From MAG-120802 sp046080845 (GTDB lineage Bacteria > Actinomycetota > Actinomycetes > Nanopelagicales > Nanopelagicaceae), in assembly GCA_046080845.1 (NCBI GenBank), contig JBJTUU010000058.1, positions 1-64,000 of the forward strand: a stretch of DNA of 64,000 nt, in the 5' to 3' direction. A program made the position numbers and the translations under genes. Positions 15,504-24,359 of the stretch are shown one piece after another. How positions within the stretch are numbered: the first letter of the stretch is position 1; every line of letters begins with the position of its first letter. The notes beneath the pieces were generated by a model. The model was not told the DNA's origin. It did not search any database and worked only from the letters and a program-made list of their open reading frames with translations.

Positions 15504-16685
15504 CTACTTGATCTTTGCGATCTGTTCCTTTGCTTTAGTGAAGAGCGGACCGGTTATTTGAGCAAATCCTTTTTCTGGATGCTTAGTTGGGCACTTCTCT
15601 AACATGTAAGTAAGAAACGCTTTAACAATCGCTTGCTTCTCTGCAGACTTACCAGAGGCATATGCGAGTGCGTAGGAAGTCGTACCGATTGGATATGCGC
15701 CAGGAAGTTTCTTCGCGAAATCGACATCAACGGTTCCGTCTTCATTAATAGTTCCGCCACCTAGGAAGGCTGAGGTGCCAGCGGCATCCGGTGCGACGAA
15801 TTCGCCAGCTGCATTCTGTACGAAAGCGACTGGTAACTTGTTATCAAGAGCAAAGCTCAACTCGGAGTAAGTAACACCGCCGACCGTCTTTGCAACTCCT
15901 GCAGCATTAGCTGCGGAGCCAGCTGCTCCTTGGAAGTTAAAGAAGGTGGAGATGTTGTTTGGTGTGGCATTTGAGAATGTGGTGTTCTGTGCCTTCGGCC
16001 ATAGCGAACTATTGCCAGAGGCAGCATTTGCACCGCGTAAGAATCTAGTGAAATTCTCTGAAGTACCTGATGAGTCGGTTCGGTACCAGACTGTGATTTG
16101 TTGATTTGGAAGATCTATATTCACCGTCTTGGTATTGTATTTTTCAATTACAGGTTGTCCCTTCTTATCAAGAACTGGAATGGTTTTTATCACCAGCTTA
16201 CCTTTTGCGTTCTTGACTTGGGTTTTCTTTGTTTTGAAGACTGGGGTCTTTACCGTTCTCTCATTATCTTTAGCGAGCGCTGGGTCATTCCAGTTTGTTA
16301 TGTAGCCTGAGAAAATCTTTGCGATTGAGGCAGGTGAAAGATAAATCGGTTCCTTGACTGAGGGAAGGTTGTACATAATCGCGATTGGAGCTGCATAAAC
16401 AGGTGCGTAAATTAAGTTAGAAGGCGCACCAGATGAATACGGGGCATCTGAGTTAGCGAAATCCACCAAATTACCGGTGAAATCGGAACGGCCCTTACCT
16501 GAACCACCGCCCGTGTAGTTAACGGTATGGCCAGTTTCTGCTGCAAAATCCACTTTGCAAGCATCAACTAATGGCGCAGCAAAGGTTGCTCCGCTGCCAT
16601 TTATTGATCCAGCAAATGCCGGTGAGGCAACAAGTAGTAGCGCAGAAGTCGCGATTGCAATTCTCGCTAATCTCTTTCTTAACAT
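15504..16685 (-). CDS. pstS: Phosphate ABC transporter substrate-binding protein
   Basis: 393 residues. Signal peptide with cut near SPAFA-G (residue 25), no lipobox Cys. Ligand-loop motifs SGATFAAPL, GSGKGRSDF and YRTDSSGTSENFTRFL are present. Compared with usual PstS, about 50 residues (roughly 142-190) are inserted after the NWNDPALAKD segment; they are rich in Lys and Thr (KTPVFKTKKTQVKNAKGK) and resemble a surface loop. It lies downstream of pstB across a 124-nt gap rather than first in the operon, so it may have its own promoter, and it ends at a strong terminator. Confidence 0.95.
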   Translation of the reverse strand: MLRKRLARIAIATSALLLVASPAFAGSINGSGATFAAPLVDACKVDFAAETGHTVNYTGGGSGKGRSDFTGNLVDFANSDAPYSSGAPSNLIYAPVYAAPIAIMYNLPSVKEPIYLSPASIAKIFSGYITNWNDPALAKDNERTVKTPVFKTKKTQVKNAKGKLVIKTIPVLDKKGQPVIEKYNTKTVNIDLPNQQITVWYRTDSSGTSENFTRFLRGANAASGNSSLWPKAQNTTFSNATPNNISTFFNFQGAAGSAANAAGVAKTVGGVTYSELSFALDNKLPVAFVQNAAGEFVAPDAAGTSAFLGGGTINEDGTVDVDFAKKLPGAYPIGTTSYALAYASGKSAEKQAIVKAFLTYMLEKCPTKHPEKGFAQITGPLFTKAKEQIAKIK

Positions 16686-16757
16686 TCTTCCCCCTTTATA
16701 GGACTTCTCTGTGTTGCCGAAACTAGGATCGAAACCAGAACTTAGTTATTACTTAAG

Positions 16758-16779
16758 GCAAACGGCTGATGTAGTTTGC
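16758..16779 (-). repeat. Inverted repeat in the pstB-pstS gap
   Basis: GCAAAC (16758-16763) and GTTTGC (16774-16779) flank a 10-nt loop; one mismatch outwards, TTAA on both sides prolongs the dyad. There is no T tract. It may be an mRNA-processing or regulatory hairpin between pstB and pstS. No clear PHO-box repeat array was seen in this gap. Confidence 0.4.
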
Positions 16780-16809
16780 GTTAACAATTGGTATACGACT
16801 TTCTAGAAG

Positions 16810-17715
16810 TTAACCAAATCTTCCAGTGACATAATCCAAAGTTCGCTTGTCCTTTGGATTAGAAAAGATTTCAGAGGTACTACCAAACTCAATTAGTCGA
16901 CCTGGACCGCCATCGGATAGCAAGAATCCCGTGTAATCAGAAACCCGCGCGGCCTGTTGCATATTATGAGTGACAATCACAATTGAAATACTCTCGGAAA
17001 GCTCACGAATTGTCTCTTCAATTCGAAGAGTAGATCCCGGATCTAGCGCGGAGCAAGGCTCATCCATTAATAAGACTTTGGGGTTAACTGCAAGAGACCT
17101 TGCGATACATAGTCGCTGTTGCTGTCCACCGGATAGCGCACCACCATATTCATCTAGTCGATCTTTAACTTCTTCCCAAAGGCCAGCTCGAACCAAGCAG
17201 TTTTGTAATAGTTCCTCTTGATTATCAACTTTAAGTTGCGCAAGTTTGATTCCAGAGAGGACATTTTCCCGAATGGTCATAGATGGGAATGGATTTGGCT
17301 TCTGAAAGACCATTCCAATCTTTAGGCGAATTTTCGTTACATCAACACCAGAACCATAAATATCTTTTCCACCAAGTAGTACATCCCCGGCCAAAGCGGC
17401 ACTCGGAATAAACTCGTGCATGCGATTTAGAATTCGAATAAAAGTTGACTTGCCACATCCGGACGGCCCAATAAGCGCAGTTACCGTTCCTGGCGCAAAA
17501 TCCATCGAGATATCTTCTAAAACTAATTTCTTACCAAACCAGGCGTAGATATTGCGAGCTTCTAGACCCATACCATCTTTGATATCCCTAACCTGGCTAC
17601 GCGTCTCTTGATTGGCTGCAACGCTTGCTAAAGAAGTCGGCGTCACAGTCGGTATTACTGCCTGGGTCTTCATATCTTCACCATTTCTCTCTTTTTTACC
17701 TATTTCTTCACTCAT
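16810..17715 (-). CDS. pstB: Phosphate ABC transporter ATP-binding protein
   Basis: 301 residues from ATG 17715, which overlaps the pstA stop by 4 nt and has AAAGGTG upstream; a frame reaching 17847 would lie deep inside pstA. An N-terminal extension of about 45 low-complexity residues precedes the ATPase. Walker A GPSGCGKST, Q-loop FQKPNPFP, signature LSGGQQQRLCIAR, Walker B LLMDEPCSALDP and VTHNMQQA are typical of PstB. It powers phosphate import through PstA and PstC. Confidence 0.95.
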   Translation of the reverse strand: MSEEIGKKERNGEDMKTQAVIPTVTPTSLASVAANQETRSQVRDIKDGMGLEARNIYAWFGKKLVLEDISMDFAPGTVTALIGPSGCGKSTFIRILNRMHEFIPSAALAGDVLLGGKDIYGSGVDVTKIRLKIGMVFQKPNPFPSMTIRENVLSGIKLAQLKVDNQEELLQNCLVRAGLWEEVKDRLDEYGGALSGGQQQRLCIARSLAVNPKVLLMDEPCSALDPGSTLRIEETIRELSESISIVIVTHNMQQAARVSDYTGFLLSDGGPGRLIEFGSTSEIFSNPKDKRTLDYVTGRFG

Positions 17716-18761
17716 CTTCGTGCACCTTTGGATCGACCAAAGTATCTTGCTAATGAAAAGAAAATGAAGACCATCATCATTAGGACTATAACTCCCAACC
17801 AAGCTCTTGCTATTGATTCCGGGTTGCCCAAGGAGTAGTTCTTCCAAACATAATAAGGAAGTGCCGAACTATTGCCTTCAAAAGGATTTAGATTTATCGC
17901 ATCAGCACCACCGATTGTTAAAAGTAGTGGCGCTGTCTCGCCGGCTACTCGAGCAATTCCTAGTATCACCGATGTGACAAGCCCGCTCTTAGCCGCCGGA
18001 AGAATAATCATGGCCACCGTTCGCCATTGAGTAGCTCCTAACGCTAAACCAGCTTCTCTTAAATCGTTAGGAATTAATTTCAATACCTCTTCAGAGGTCC
18101 GAGCGACTGTCGGAATCATAAGAATTGCTAATGCGCCAGCACCCGCCATTATGTTGTAACTGTTGCCAAGTCCAATCATCCAAACTGCATAAATAAATAG
18201 CCCGGCAACGATCGATGGTACGCCGCTCATAGCTTGCACGAAGAATCGAACAATTGAAGCAAATCGACCTTTTACTTCGACAATGTATAGCGCAGCAAGA
18301 AAACCTATTGGCGTACTTAAGACGGTTGCCAGTGCTACAACATAGAGAGTTCCGATTACCGCATGCAGTAATCCGCCTTCAGTCAAGGGCGAATCGGCTG
18401 ATGCTAAGGACATGTCTCTGGTAAAGATTCCAAGAGATAGACCACCCGCACCTTTTCGTACGATTTCAAAAAGTAAAGATGAGAGCGGAATAATTACAAA
18501 TGCAGCCGCTACATAAACAAAAACCGTGCTCACACTATTTAGAGCTGCTTTTCGGTCCCGCCTTAACCAATTTATTGTCGCTGAGGTAAAAACTGCCATG
18601 GCTATTAGCGCTAAAGAGAAACCAAGACGTCCCTTTAGTGGAGTTATCGCGACAATTGCTAGGGTCGCAAAAGCGGTGAAGAAAACACCAAAAATTTCAG
18701 GAGCTAAATTCCTTACTTTAGGCCGCCATGGTTTAGTGGGCTTAACTGCGAGAGTGCTCAT
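17712..18761 (-). CDS. pstA: Phosphate ABC transporter permease PstA
   Basis: 349 residues. About three hydrophobic segments lie in residues 20-115, then the permease core of about six segments. AGVPSIVAGLFIYA and the EAA loop (REAGLALGATQWRTV) are PstA signatures. It overlaps pstC by 1 nt and pstB by 4 nt. Confidence 0.95.
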   Translation of the reverse strand: MSTLAVKPTKPWRPKVRNLAPEIFGVFFTAFATLAIVAITPLKGRLGFSLALIAMAVFTSATINWLRRDRKAALNSVSTVFVYVAAAFVIIPLSSLLFEIVRKGAGGLSLGIFTRDMSLASADSPLTEGGLLHAVIGTLYVVALATVLSTPIGFLAALYIVEVKGRFASIVRFFVQAMSGVPSIVAGLFIYAVWMIGLGNSYNIMAGAGALAILMIPTVARTSEEVLKLIPNDLREAGLALGATQWRTVAMIILPAAKSGLVTSVILGIARVAGETAPLLLTIGGADAINLNPFEGNSSALPYYVWKNYSLGNPESIARAWLGVIVLMMMVFIFFSLARYFGRSKGARR

Positions 18762-19744
18762 TAGCCCTTCCTAGCGGTTCTATTAATGATGATATTTGCA
18801 ATGAAATTAACAAATAAAGTAACTATGAACAGGACAAAACCAGCAGCCATTAGCGCCTGTAACTCAACCGCATCAGCTTCACCGAATTTATTTACGATCA
18901 TTGAGGCCACGGATCCGCCAGCGCTTAACAATATTTCTATGCGGATGTCGTAAACCAGATTCAAAACGGTATACACCGCGACCGTCTCTCCAAGTGCTCG
19001 TCCAAGACCAAGCATGGCGCCACCAATTACTCCCCCGATACCGTATGGAAAAACAACCGCTTTAATCATTGCCCATTTAGTAGCGCCTAATGCATAAGCC
19101 GCTTGAATTCGATCCGGCGGAGTTTGCGCAAAGACTTCACGTGAGATTGACGCAACAATCGGAATAATCATAATTGCCAGAACTAAGCCGGCGATAAAAG
19201 GAGATCGTGAATAAGCGGGAGCTGGCATATCAAAAATAGGAATAAAACCTAAATACTTATGAATCAACTTTGCCCAATATTCGGCATGCGGCATCAGGAT
19301 GAAATAGCCCCAAAGTCCGAATACAACGGAAGGAATGGCTGCCATAACATCTATGACGACAACCATCGGGCGTTTAATCCATTCGGGTGCGTAATAAGAG
19401 AGGAAGAGTGCGGCGCCTACAGCAACTGGAACGCCAAAAATTACAGCAAGAATTCCAATTACAAGAGTTCCATAAAGCATTGCACCTATTCCGTAAGTTG
19501 CAGCAATGCCCTCTTCGGGAATAGCGTCCATCCAATCAAAACCTGTTAGAAAGCGAAGTCCTTCACTACGCATAACCTCAAATCCGTTAAAAACTAAGAA
19601 GAATGCAATTAGCGCAAGAATTGCCAGAGTCGATAATCCGCCAGTCGTAACAATCCCTCGAAATACACGATCTGAGAATCTAGGTACGGTCGTAATTTCA
19701 CGCGGCAGTGGAAGAGTTTTTGGCTGATCCAGTGTTGAACTCAC
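18761..19744 (-). CDS. pstC: Phosphate ABC transporter permease PstC
   Basis: 327 residues, with a membrane segment at about 33-52 and the permease core from about 85 to 320. DVMAAIPSVVFGLWGYF and the EAA loop (IQAAYALGATKWAMI) mark PstC. It is the first gene of pstC-A-B-(S). The 98-nt gap to orn carries a PHO-box array. Confidence 0.95.
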   Translation of the reverse strand: MSSTLDQPKTLPLPREITTVPRFSDRVFRGIVTTGGLSTLAILALIAFFLVFNGFEVMRSEGLRFLTGFDWMDAIPEEGIAATYGIGAMLYGTLVIGILAVIFGVPVAVGAALFLSYYAPEWIKRPMVVVIDVMAAIPSVVFGLWGYFILMPHAEYWAKLIHKYLGFIPIFDMPAPAYSRSPFIAGLVLAIMIIPIVASISREVFAQTPPDRIQAAYALGATKWAMIKAVVFPYGIGGVIGGAMLGLGRALGETVAVYTVLNLVYDIRIEILLSAGGSVASMIVNKFGEADAVELQALMAAGFVLFIVTLFVNFIANIIINRTARKG

Positions 19745-19787
19745 GGCGCCATCTTTGGCGTAAGCGGCGGAAAAAGGGGGTATTCAA

Positions 19788-19820
19788 GGTTAAGAGAAGG
19801 TGAACGAAGGGTGAAGATTG
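19788..19820 (-). promoter_or_regulatory. PHO box: three 11-bp direct repeats upstream of pstC
   Basis: On the plus strand GGTTAAG (19788), GGTGAAC (19799) and GGTGAAG (19810) recur at exact 11-bp steps. The minus strand gives CTTCACC, GTTCACC and CTTAACC, close to the GTTCACC units bound by PhoP in streptomycetes. The array ends about 44 bp before the pstC start, fitting activation under phosphate limitation. The regulator gene itself is not in the window. Confidence 0.75.
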
Positions 19821-19829
19821 GGGCCTCAA

Positions 19830-19835
19830 TAGACT
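19830..19835 (+). promoter_or_regulatory. -10-like box of orn (leaderless)
   Basis: TAGACT, 7 nt before ATG 19843, immediately next to the PHO box. PhoP-type binding there could also affect orn. Confidence 0.45.
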
Positions 19836-19842
19836 TATCTAT

Positions 19843-20397
19843 ATGGGCAGCGACTTACCTTTCTTGGTCTGGGTCGATTGCGAGATGACCGGGCTTAATA
19901 CCGAGCGTGATGCTCTAGTTGAGATAGCGGTCTTGATAACAGATGCACAGCTAAATGTAATTGGGGAAGGCGTCGACAAGGTCATCCGCTGCGACCAAGC
20001 CAAACTTGATGGAATGAACGATGTTGTCCGCAACATGCATCAGGAGTCTGGACTGCTTTTGGAGATTCCAAATGGTTGCTCGCTAGATGAAGCGGACCAA
20101 GCTATTTATGAATACCTCAAAAAGTATGAAGTAACCCCAGGTAAATCCCCACTAGCGGGGAATTCGGTTTATATGGATCGCATGTTCATCGCTCGCGACC
20201 TTCCTAAACTCAACTCATTTCTCCACTATCGCACCATAGATGTATCCACTATCAAGGAACTTGCTCGTCGCTGGTATCCAAAAACTTATTTTTCGGCACC
20301 AACAAAAGATGGTAATCATCGAGCTCTAGGAGATATACGAGATTCAATTGACGAATTAGATTATTACCGTTCAACAATTTTCCAAAAGTCACCATGA
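19843..20397 (+). CDS. orn: Oligoribonuclease
   Basis: 184 residues, usual length. A DEDDh exonuclease: VWVDCEMTGL (Asp and Glu of motif I), GNSVYMDRMF (motif II), and HRALGDIRDSIDEL with the His and Asp of motif III. Orn degrades two- to five-nucleotide RNAs, including pGpG, in the cytoplasm. Its 3' end overlaps the next gene by 4 nt, suggesting one transcript. Confidence 0.95.
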   Translation: MGSDLPFLVWVDCEMTGLNTERDALVEIAVLITDAQLNVIGEGVDKVIRCDQAKLDGMNDVVRNMHQESGLLLEIPNGCSLDEADQAIYEYLKKYEVTPGKSPLAGNSVYMDRMFIARDLPKLNSFLHYRTIDVSTIKELARRWYPKTYFSAPTKDGNHRALGDIRDSIDELDYYRSTIFQKSP

Positions 20398-20960
20398 AGC
20401 CCATGAAAATTGACCGATCTAAACGAGAATCCCATTTCCCCGCAATTGAAAAACGATACGGCGAACCCATGAGTTACTGGTTCTTTCAGATGAAAAAAGT
20501 GAAAGAAAAGAAATACCCAGAGCAAATTGCATTTTTGAAGGAGAATTTTGGTTTTAGCCAAGCTCATGCAAATGCTTTAGTTATGTTTATAAGAGGATCT
20601 AAATCATCTCGTCGTTTTGAAACGCCGAAGGAACTTTTTGAATCTATCGATAATTCTCAAGCAAAAAAAGCTAAGGAAATATTTTCGGCTATTAGAAGTA
20701 GTCATCCTAAGTTAAAGCTGGTAGTTGCTTGGAATCAACCAATGTTAAAACTAGGTGATAAATATGTATTTGGCCTGAGCTTTGCAAAAAAGCATATTCT
20801 GATAGCTCCATGGAACCCAAAAGTACTTAGCAAGTTAAAAAATCGGCTTGCAGGATACGAGGTAAATAAAAAAACCGTAAGAATTCCTAATGATTGGAAA
20901 GTCGATAAGAAACTTCTCAAGGATATGGTCGCTGAAACTTTAGAGAGTCTTAAGAGTTAG
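20394..20960 (+). CDS. DUF4287 plus DUF1801/YdhG-like protein
   Basis: 188 residues; ATG 20394 overlaps orn, and an ATG three codons on (20403) is equally possible. Residues about 5-70 match the DUF4287 helical domain (FPAIEKRYGEPMSYWF, FLKENFGFSQAHANALV). Residues about 75-185 resemble the DUF1801/YdhG-like fold: LKLVVAWNQPMLKLGDKYVFG, KHILIAPW and a C-terminal KTVRIPNDWKVDKKLLKDMV. No biochemical function is established. It converges with the membrane-protein gene at 20957, overlapping by 4 nt. Confidence 0.75.
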   Translation: MKPMKIDRSKRESHFPAIEKRYGEPMSYWFFQMKKVKEKKYPEQIAFLKENFGFSQAHANALVMFIRGSKSSRRFETPKELFESIDNSQAKKAKEIFSAIRSSHPKLKLVVAWNQPMLKLGDKYVFGLSFAKKHILIAPWNPKVLSKLKNRLAGYEVNKKTVRIPNDWKVDKKLLKDMVAETLESLKS

Positions 20961-21328
20961 ATTTCGCCGCGGCGGCGTTTGGCTAGACGCCAGTGGAAAA
21001 GATATAGCGGCGCCGCTACTAGAAGGGTGGCGGCCGAGGTCACGATAGATTTGAATGCCTGTCTTCGATTCTGATCTAAATAGCCCTGTTTGATTTGATC
21101 TGGAGTTAGACCATTTGTATTTTGATTCGCCGGAGCATATGGATCGAAGTAACCCGGATCTGGCCATGCTGCATCTATCACTCCCCGAACCACTGCAACT
21201 AATGAGAAGAGGCATATCAAAATGGCAATGAGTGAAACTGCATAGATATAGAGCGAGTACCAGTCAATGCCATCAAGTCTTATCGGTGCGGGTGATGATT
21301 TCGCTGGTGTCTTACGCTTATTTGCCAT
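20957..21328 (-). CDS. Small two-segment membrane protein of unknown function
   Basis: 123 residues. A basic N-terminus (MANKRKTPAK) precedes a first membrane segment at about 25-48 (YIYAVSLIAILICLFSL), then an external loop rich in Pro, Asn and Tyr (PDPGYFDPYAP, NQNTNGL) with LTPDQIKQGYLDQNRRQAFKS, a second segment at about 90-110, and a basic tail RLAKRRRGEI. I do not recognise a named family. Divergent from trhO by 37 nt. Confidence 0.6.
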   Translation of the reverse strand: MANKRKTPAKSSPAPIRLDGIDWYSLYIYAVSLIAILICLFSLVAVVRGVIDAAWPDPGYFDPYAPANQNTNGLTPDQIKQGYLDQNRRQAFKSIVTSAATLLVAAPLYLFHWRLAKRRRGEI

Positions 21329-21353
21329 AGGACAAGTATCTCATCTTCTCAAT

Positions 21354-21359
21354 TAGAAT
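21354..21359 (+). promoter_or_regulatory. -10-like box of trhO (leaderless)
   Basis: TAGAAT, 6 nt before ATG 21366. Confidence 0.45.
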
Positions 21360-21365
21360 TGGAAT

Positions 21366-22250
21366 ATGAGCCTGCCAAAAATAATCCTTTATTACGGATT
21401 TGCTCCAGTTGCCGACCCAGAAGCGTTAAAACTATGGCAAGTCACGCTCTGTGAGTCGTTAAACCTTAAGGGTCGAATTCTTATCTCTAAGCATGGAATA
21501 AATGGCACGCTCGGTGGCGATATGGATGACTTGAAGAAGTATGTCCGCCAAACTAAACAGTATCCAGGATTTAAGAAGATTGACTTTAAATGGTCCGAAG
21601 GAACTGACGATGATTTTCCACGTTTAAGCGTCAAAGTTCGCGATGAACTTGTAGCTTTTGGCGTTGCAGATGAGATCAAAGTCAATGAAAAAGGTGTGAT
21701 TGGAGGTGGCCAACACTTATCTCCAGAGGAAGTTCATCAGCTAGTTGAGGCTAAGGGCGATGATGTCGTTTTCTTTGACGGCCGAAATGCTTATGAGGCA
21801 AAGGTAGGCCGCTTCAAAAACGCAGTTGTTCCAGATGTAAAAACTACTCACGATTTCATCTCTGAAATTGAGAGCGGAAAATTCGATTCACTTAAAGAGA
21901 AGCCGATAGTTACTTATTGCACTGGTGGAATTCGATGCGAAATTCTCTCAACAGTTATGAAAAATCGCGGATTTAAAGAGGTTTATCAGATTGCTGGCGG
22001 CATAGTTCGTTATGGCGAGACTTACAGGGATTCCGGTTATTGGGAGGGCTCTCTTTATACCTTTGATGGTCGAATGACTGTCGACTTTACTGAACGAGCT
22101 ACCATGATTGGTGAATGCGACTTATGTGGTAGCCCGACTAAGAAATTCCAAAATTGCGCCGAGCCAACATGCCACCATCTCTATTTACTATGTGAAAAAT
22201 GTGGTAGCCGTGCTCATGAAATTGAATGTAATCACGTAAATGCCTCGTAA
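21366..22250 (+). CDS. trhO: tRNA uridine-34 hydroxylase, rhodanese family
   Basis: 294 residues, formerly YceA. The N-terminal acylphosphatase-like domain (LYYGFAPVAD, ILISKHGINGTLGG) is followed by a rhodanese domain with the active-site loop YCTGGIRCE (about 180-188) and the C-terminal Cys-rich segment (CDLCG, CAEPTC, CEKCGS, CN) typical of TrhO. The enzyme makes 5-hydroxyuridine at the tRNA wobble position without prephenate. It overlaps nnrD by 11 nt. Confidence 0.92.
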   Translation: MSLPKIILYYGFAPVADPEALKLWQVTLCESLNLKGRILISKHGINGTLGGDMDDLKKYVRQTKQYPGFKKIDFKWSEGTDDDFPRLSVKVRDELVAFGVADEIKVNEKGVIGGGQHLSPEEVHQLVEAKGDDVVFFDGRNAYEAKVGRFKNAVVPDVKTTHDFISEIESGKFDSLKEKPIVTYCTGGIRCEILSTVMKNRGFKEVYQIAGGIVRYGETYRDSGYWEGSLYTFDGRMTVDFTERATMIGECDLCGSPTKKFQNCAEPTCHHLYLLCEKCGSRAHEIECNHVNAS

Positions 22251-22983
22251 GAAATTGACTGATTCAGACGATAAGTATTCTCGCGGCGTTGTCGCCATCT
22301 CTGCTGGATCAAAGAAGTTTCCGGGGGCTGCGATTCTTGCAGTGGGTGGTGCGCGCAGAGGAAATGCTGGCTATGTGAAGTTTTTATCTAAAGAATCGCG
22401 GATTGCTGATTTAGTGGTTAGTAAGTTTCCCGATGTTGTTCCAATTCAAACTCTGGATAAAGAAAGAGTTGATGTACTAGTTGTAGGACCAGGTGCCAGC
22501 CATTGGTCCGTTATTCCGGTTGACCTACCCTTAGTTCTCGATGGCGAGATGATTACTTTTGCCACAACTCCACAATTTAGGAAACGTAAGGCTTACTCCA
22601 TAATCACGCCTCACGAGGGTGAATTACGATATTTAGGAAAAAGTTTTGCTAATCGAATAAGTGAGGTTGGTCGGGAGCGTACCGCTCGAGAAATTGCCAA
22701 TAAATTTGATGTGATTGTGGTTCTAAAAGGACATCAGACTGTAATTGCAAAACCGGGTGACGTTTCAATAGTGGATCGAATAGGTGGACCTGAACTTGCA
22801 ACAGCTGGGAGTGGGGATGTTTTGGCGGGTCTAATTGGTTCATTTCTAGTCGCTAACAATGCCGACCCCTTCAAACTTGTATGTGATGCAGTCGACTTAC
22901 ATTCTCGGGCGGGGAAAGAGGCAAGTAATCGTTATAAATCGGTTACCTCGGTCGAAATCATGGAGTCTTTAGCGCAGGTTTGA
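22240..22983 (+). CDS. nnrD: ADP-dependent NAD(P)H-hydrate dehydratase, single-domain form
   Basis: 247 residues, a ribokinase-like enzyme that repairs hydrated NAD(P)H. GGARRGNAGYVKF is the substrate-site loop, TPHEGELRYL and VLKGHQTVIA are family segments, and GGPELATAGSGDVLAGLIGSF holds the nucleotide-binding GSGD with the catalytic Asp. The NnrE epimerase domain often fused in front is absent here. Its ATG lies 11 nt inside trhO. Confidence 0.92.
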   Translation: MPRKKLTDSDDKYSRGVVAISAGSKKFPGAAILAVGGARRGNAGYVKFLSKESRIADLVVSKFPDVVPIQTLDKERVDVLVVGPGASHWSVIPVDLPLVLDGEMITFATTPQFRKRKAYSIITPHEGELRYLGKSFANRISEVGRERTAREIANKFDVIVVLKGHQTVIAKPGDVSIVDRIGGPELATAGSGDVLAGLIGSFLVANNADPFKLVCDAVDLHSRAGKEASNRYKSVTSVEIMESLAQV

Positions 22984-23003
22984 GGGTCGTAACTGTAAGT
23001 GAT

Positions 23004-23009
23004 TAGATT
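23004..23009 (+). promoter_or_regulatory. -10-like box of the class III aminotransferase gene (leaderless)
   Basis: TAGATT with 5 nt to ATG 23015, within the 31-nt gap after nnrD. Confidence 0.4.
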
Positions 23010-23014
23010 GCGAT

Positions 23015-24358
23015 ATGACAGATTCTGCTCGCGGTAAAGAGGTCTTTGATCTAGATCGTAAATACGTTTTCCACTCATGGTCAGCACAGGCGCAAATCTC
23101 GCCCCTGCCTGTTGCCGGCGGTAAAGGTTCTTATTTCTGGGACTTTGATGGCAAACGCTATTTAGATTTCTCCTGTCAATTAGTTTTTACAAATATCGGT
23201 TTCCAGCATCCGAAGGTAATTGATGCAATTAAGAAACAAGCTGATACTTTGGCAACAATTGCGCCTCAAGTCGCAAATGATGTGAGAAGCGAAGCGGCCC
23301 AGAGAATTGTTGGCTTAGCAGGTTCAAAGTTTTCCAAAGTATTTTTTACAAACGGCGGCGCCGATGGCATCGAGAATGCAATTCGAATGGCTCGTCTCCA
23401 TACCAATCGCCACAAGATTCTCTCTTTCTACCGCTCCTACCACGGCAATACTTCGTCTGCGATTTCAGCAACTGGCGATCCGCGCCGTTGGCCAAATGAA
23501 TTCGCCTTTGGGCACGTTCACTTTTTTGGGCCTTATTCATATCGCAGCGCATTCTGGGCTAAGAATGAAGAAGTAGAATGCCAACGCGCTCTTGAGCATC
23601 TTGAGAATGTGATCATCTTTGAAGGCTCAAAAACCATTGCTGCAATTTTGATTGAGTCGGTTGTTGGAACAGCAGGTGTCTTAATGCCTCCCAAAGGATA
23701 TTTGGAAGGTGTTCGAGCTCTCTGCGATAAATATGGAATTCTCTGGATTGCCGATGAAGTTATGGCAGGTTTCGGTCGCACCGGTAAATGGTTCGCCTAT
23801 CAACATTCTTCGGTGGAACCAGACTTGATCGTCTTTGCGAAGGGTGTGAACTCTGGATATGTACCTCTAGGCGGAGTGGTGATCTCCTCTCCAATCAGCG
23901 AGACTTTCAATGATCGAGTATTTCCAGGCGGCCTCACATATTCGGGACATCCACTGGCTTGTGCCGCTGCTGTCGCCACGATTGATGTGATGAAGGAAGA
24001 GAAGATTGTGGAACATGCCGCTCAAATTGGTGAGGAAGTTATCGGACCGGCGCTGCGCGAACTAGCTAAGAAACATAAGTTGATCGGAGAGGTACGTGGC
24101 CAAGGAGTTTTCTGGGCGCTAGACCTTGTAACAGACCGAGCCACCAAAGCGCCGCTTGCGCCATACGGAGGTACTAGTGCAGCAATGACCGAGATTGTGA
24201 CTGAGTGTAAGAAGCGTGGCTTGATGCCGTTCAATAACTTCAACCGGATCCATGTTGTTCCACCTTGCAATGTGACGGAGCAAGAAGTTCTAGAGGGAAT
24301 TAAGATTTTGGACGAAGCGCTCGCAGTTGCGGGCAAATACTACGAAGGTAAGGACTAA
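23015..24358 (+). CDS. Class III PLP-dependent aminotransferase, probably for a beta-amino acid
   Basis: 447 residues, omega-aminotransferase type: VFFTNGGADGIENAIRMAR (PLP phosphate site), YRSYHGNT, IADEVMAGFGRTGKWFA (Asp that pairs with the PLP ring nitrogen) and FAKGVNSGYVPLGG with the Schiff-base Lys near residue 282. The substrate is inferred from context: 1 nt downstream starts mmsA, which oxidises malonate or methylmalonate semialdehyde. A beta-alanine or 3-aminoisobutyrate transaminase would supply exactly that. Taurine or another omega-amino acid is an alternative. Confidence 0.85.
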   Translation: MTDSARGKEVFDLDRKYVFHSWSAQAQISPLPVAGGKGSYFWDFDGKRYLDFSCQLVFTNIGFQHPKVIDAIKKQADTLATIAPQVANDVRSEAAQRIVGLAGSKFSKVFFTNGGADGIENAIRMARLHTNRHKILSFYRSYHGNTSSAISATGDPRRWPNEFAFGHVHFFGPYSYRSAFWAKNEEVECQRALEHLENVIIFEGSKTIAAILIESVVGTAGVLMPPKGYLEGVRALCDKYGILWIADEVMAGFGRTGKWFAYQHSSVEPDLIVFAKGVNSGYVPLGGVVISSPISETFNDRVFPGGLTYSGHPLACAAAVATIDVMKEEKIVEHAAQIGEEVIGPALRELAKKHKLIGEVRGQGVFWALDLVTDRATKAPLAPYGGTSAAMTEIVTECKKRGLMPFNNFNRIHVVPPCNVTEQEVLEGIKILDEALAVAGKYYEGKD

Positions 24359-24359
24359 C

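Noticed and set aside
16686..16809. Second PHO box before pstS
   Set aside because: GTTAAC occurs twice but not at 11-bp spacing, so only the inverted repeat is reported.
17716..17847. Upstream start for pstB
   Set aside because: It lies inside pstA in another frame; ATG 17715 forms the ATGA overlap common in this operon.
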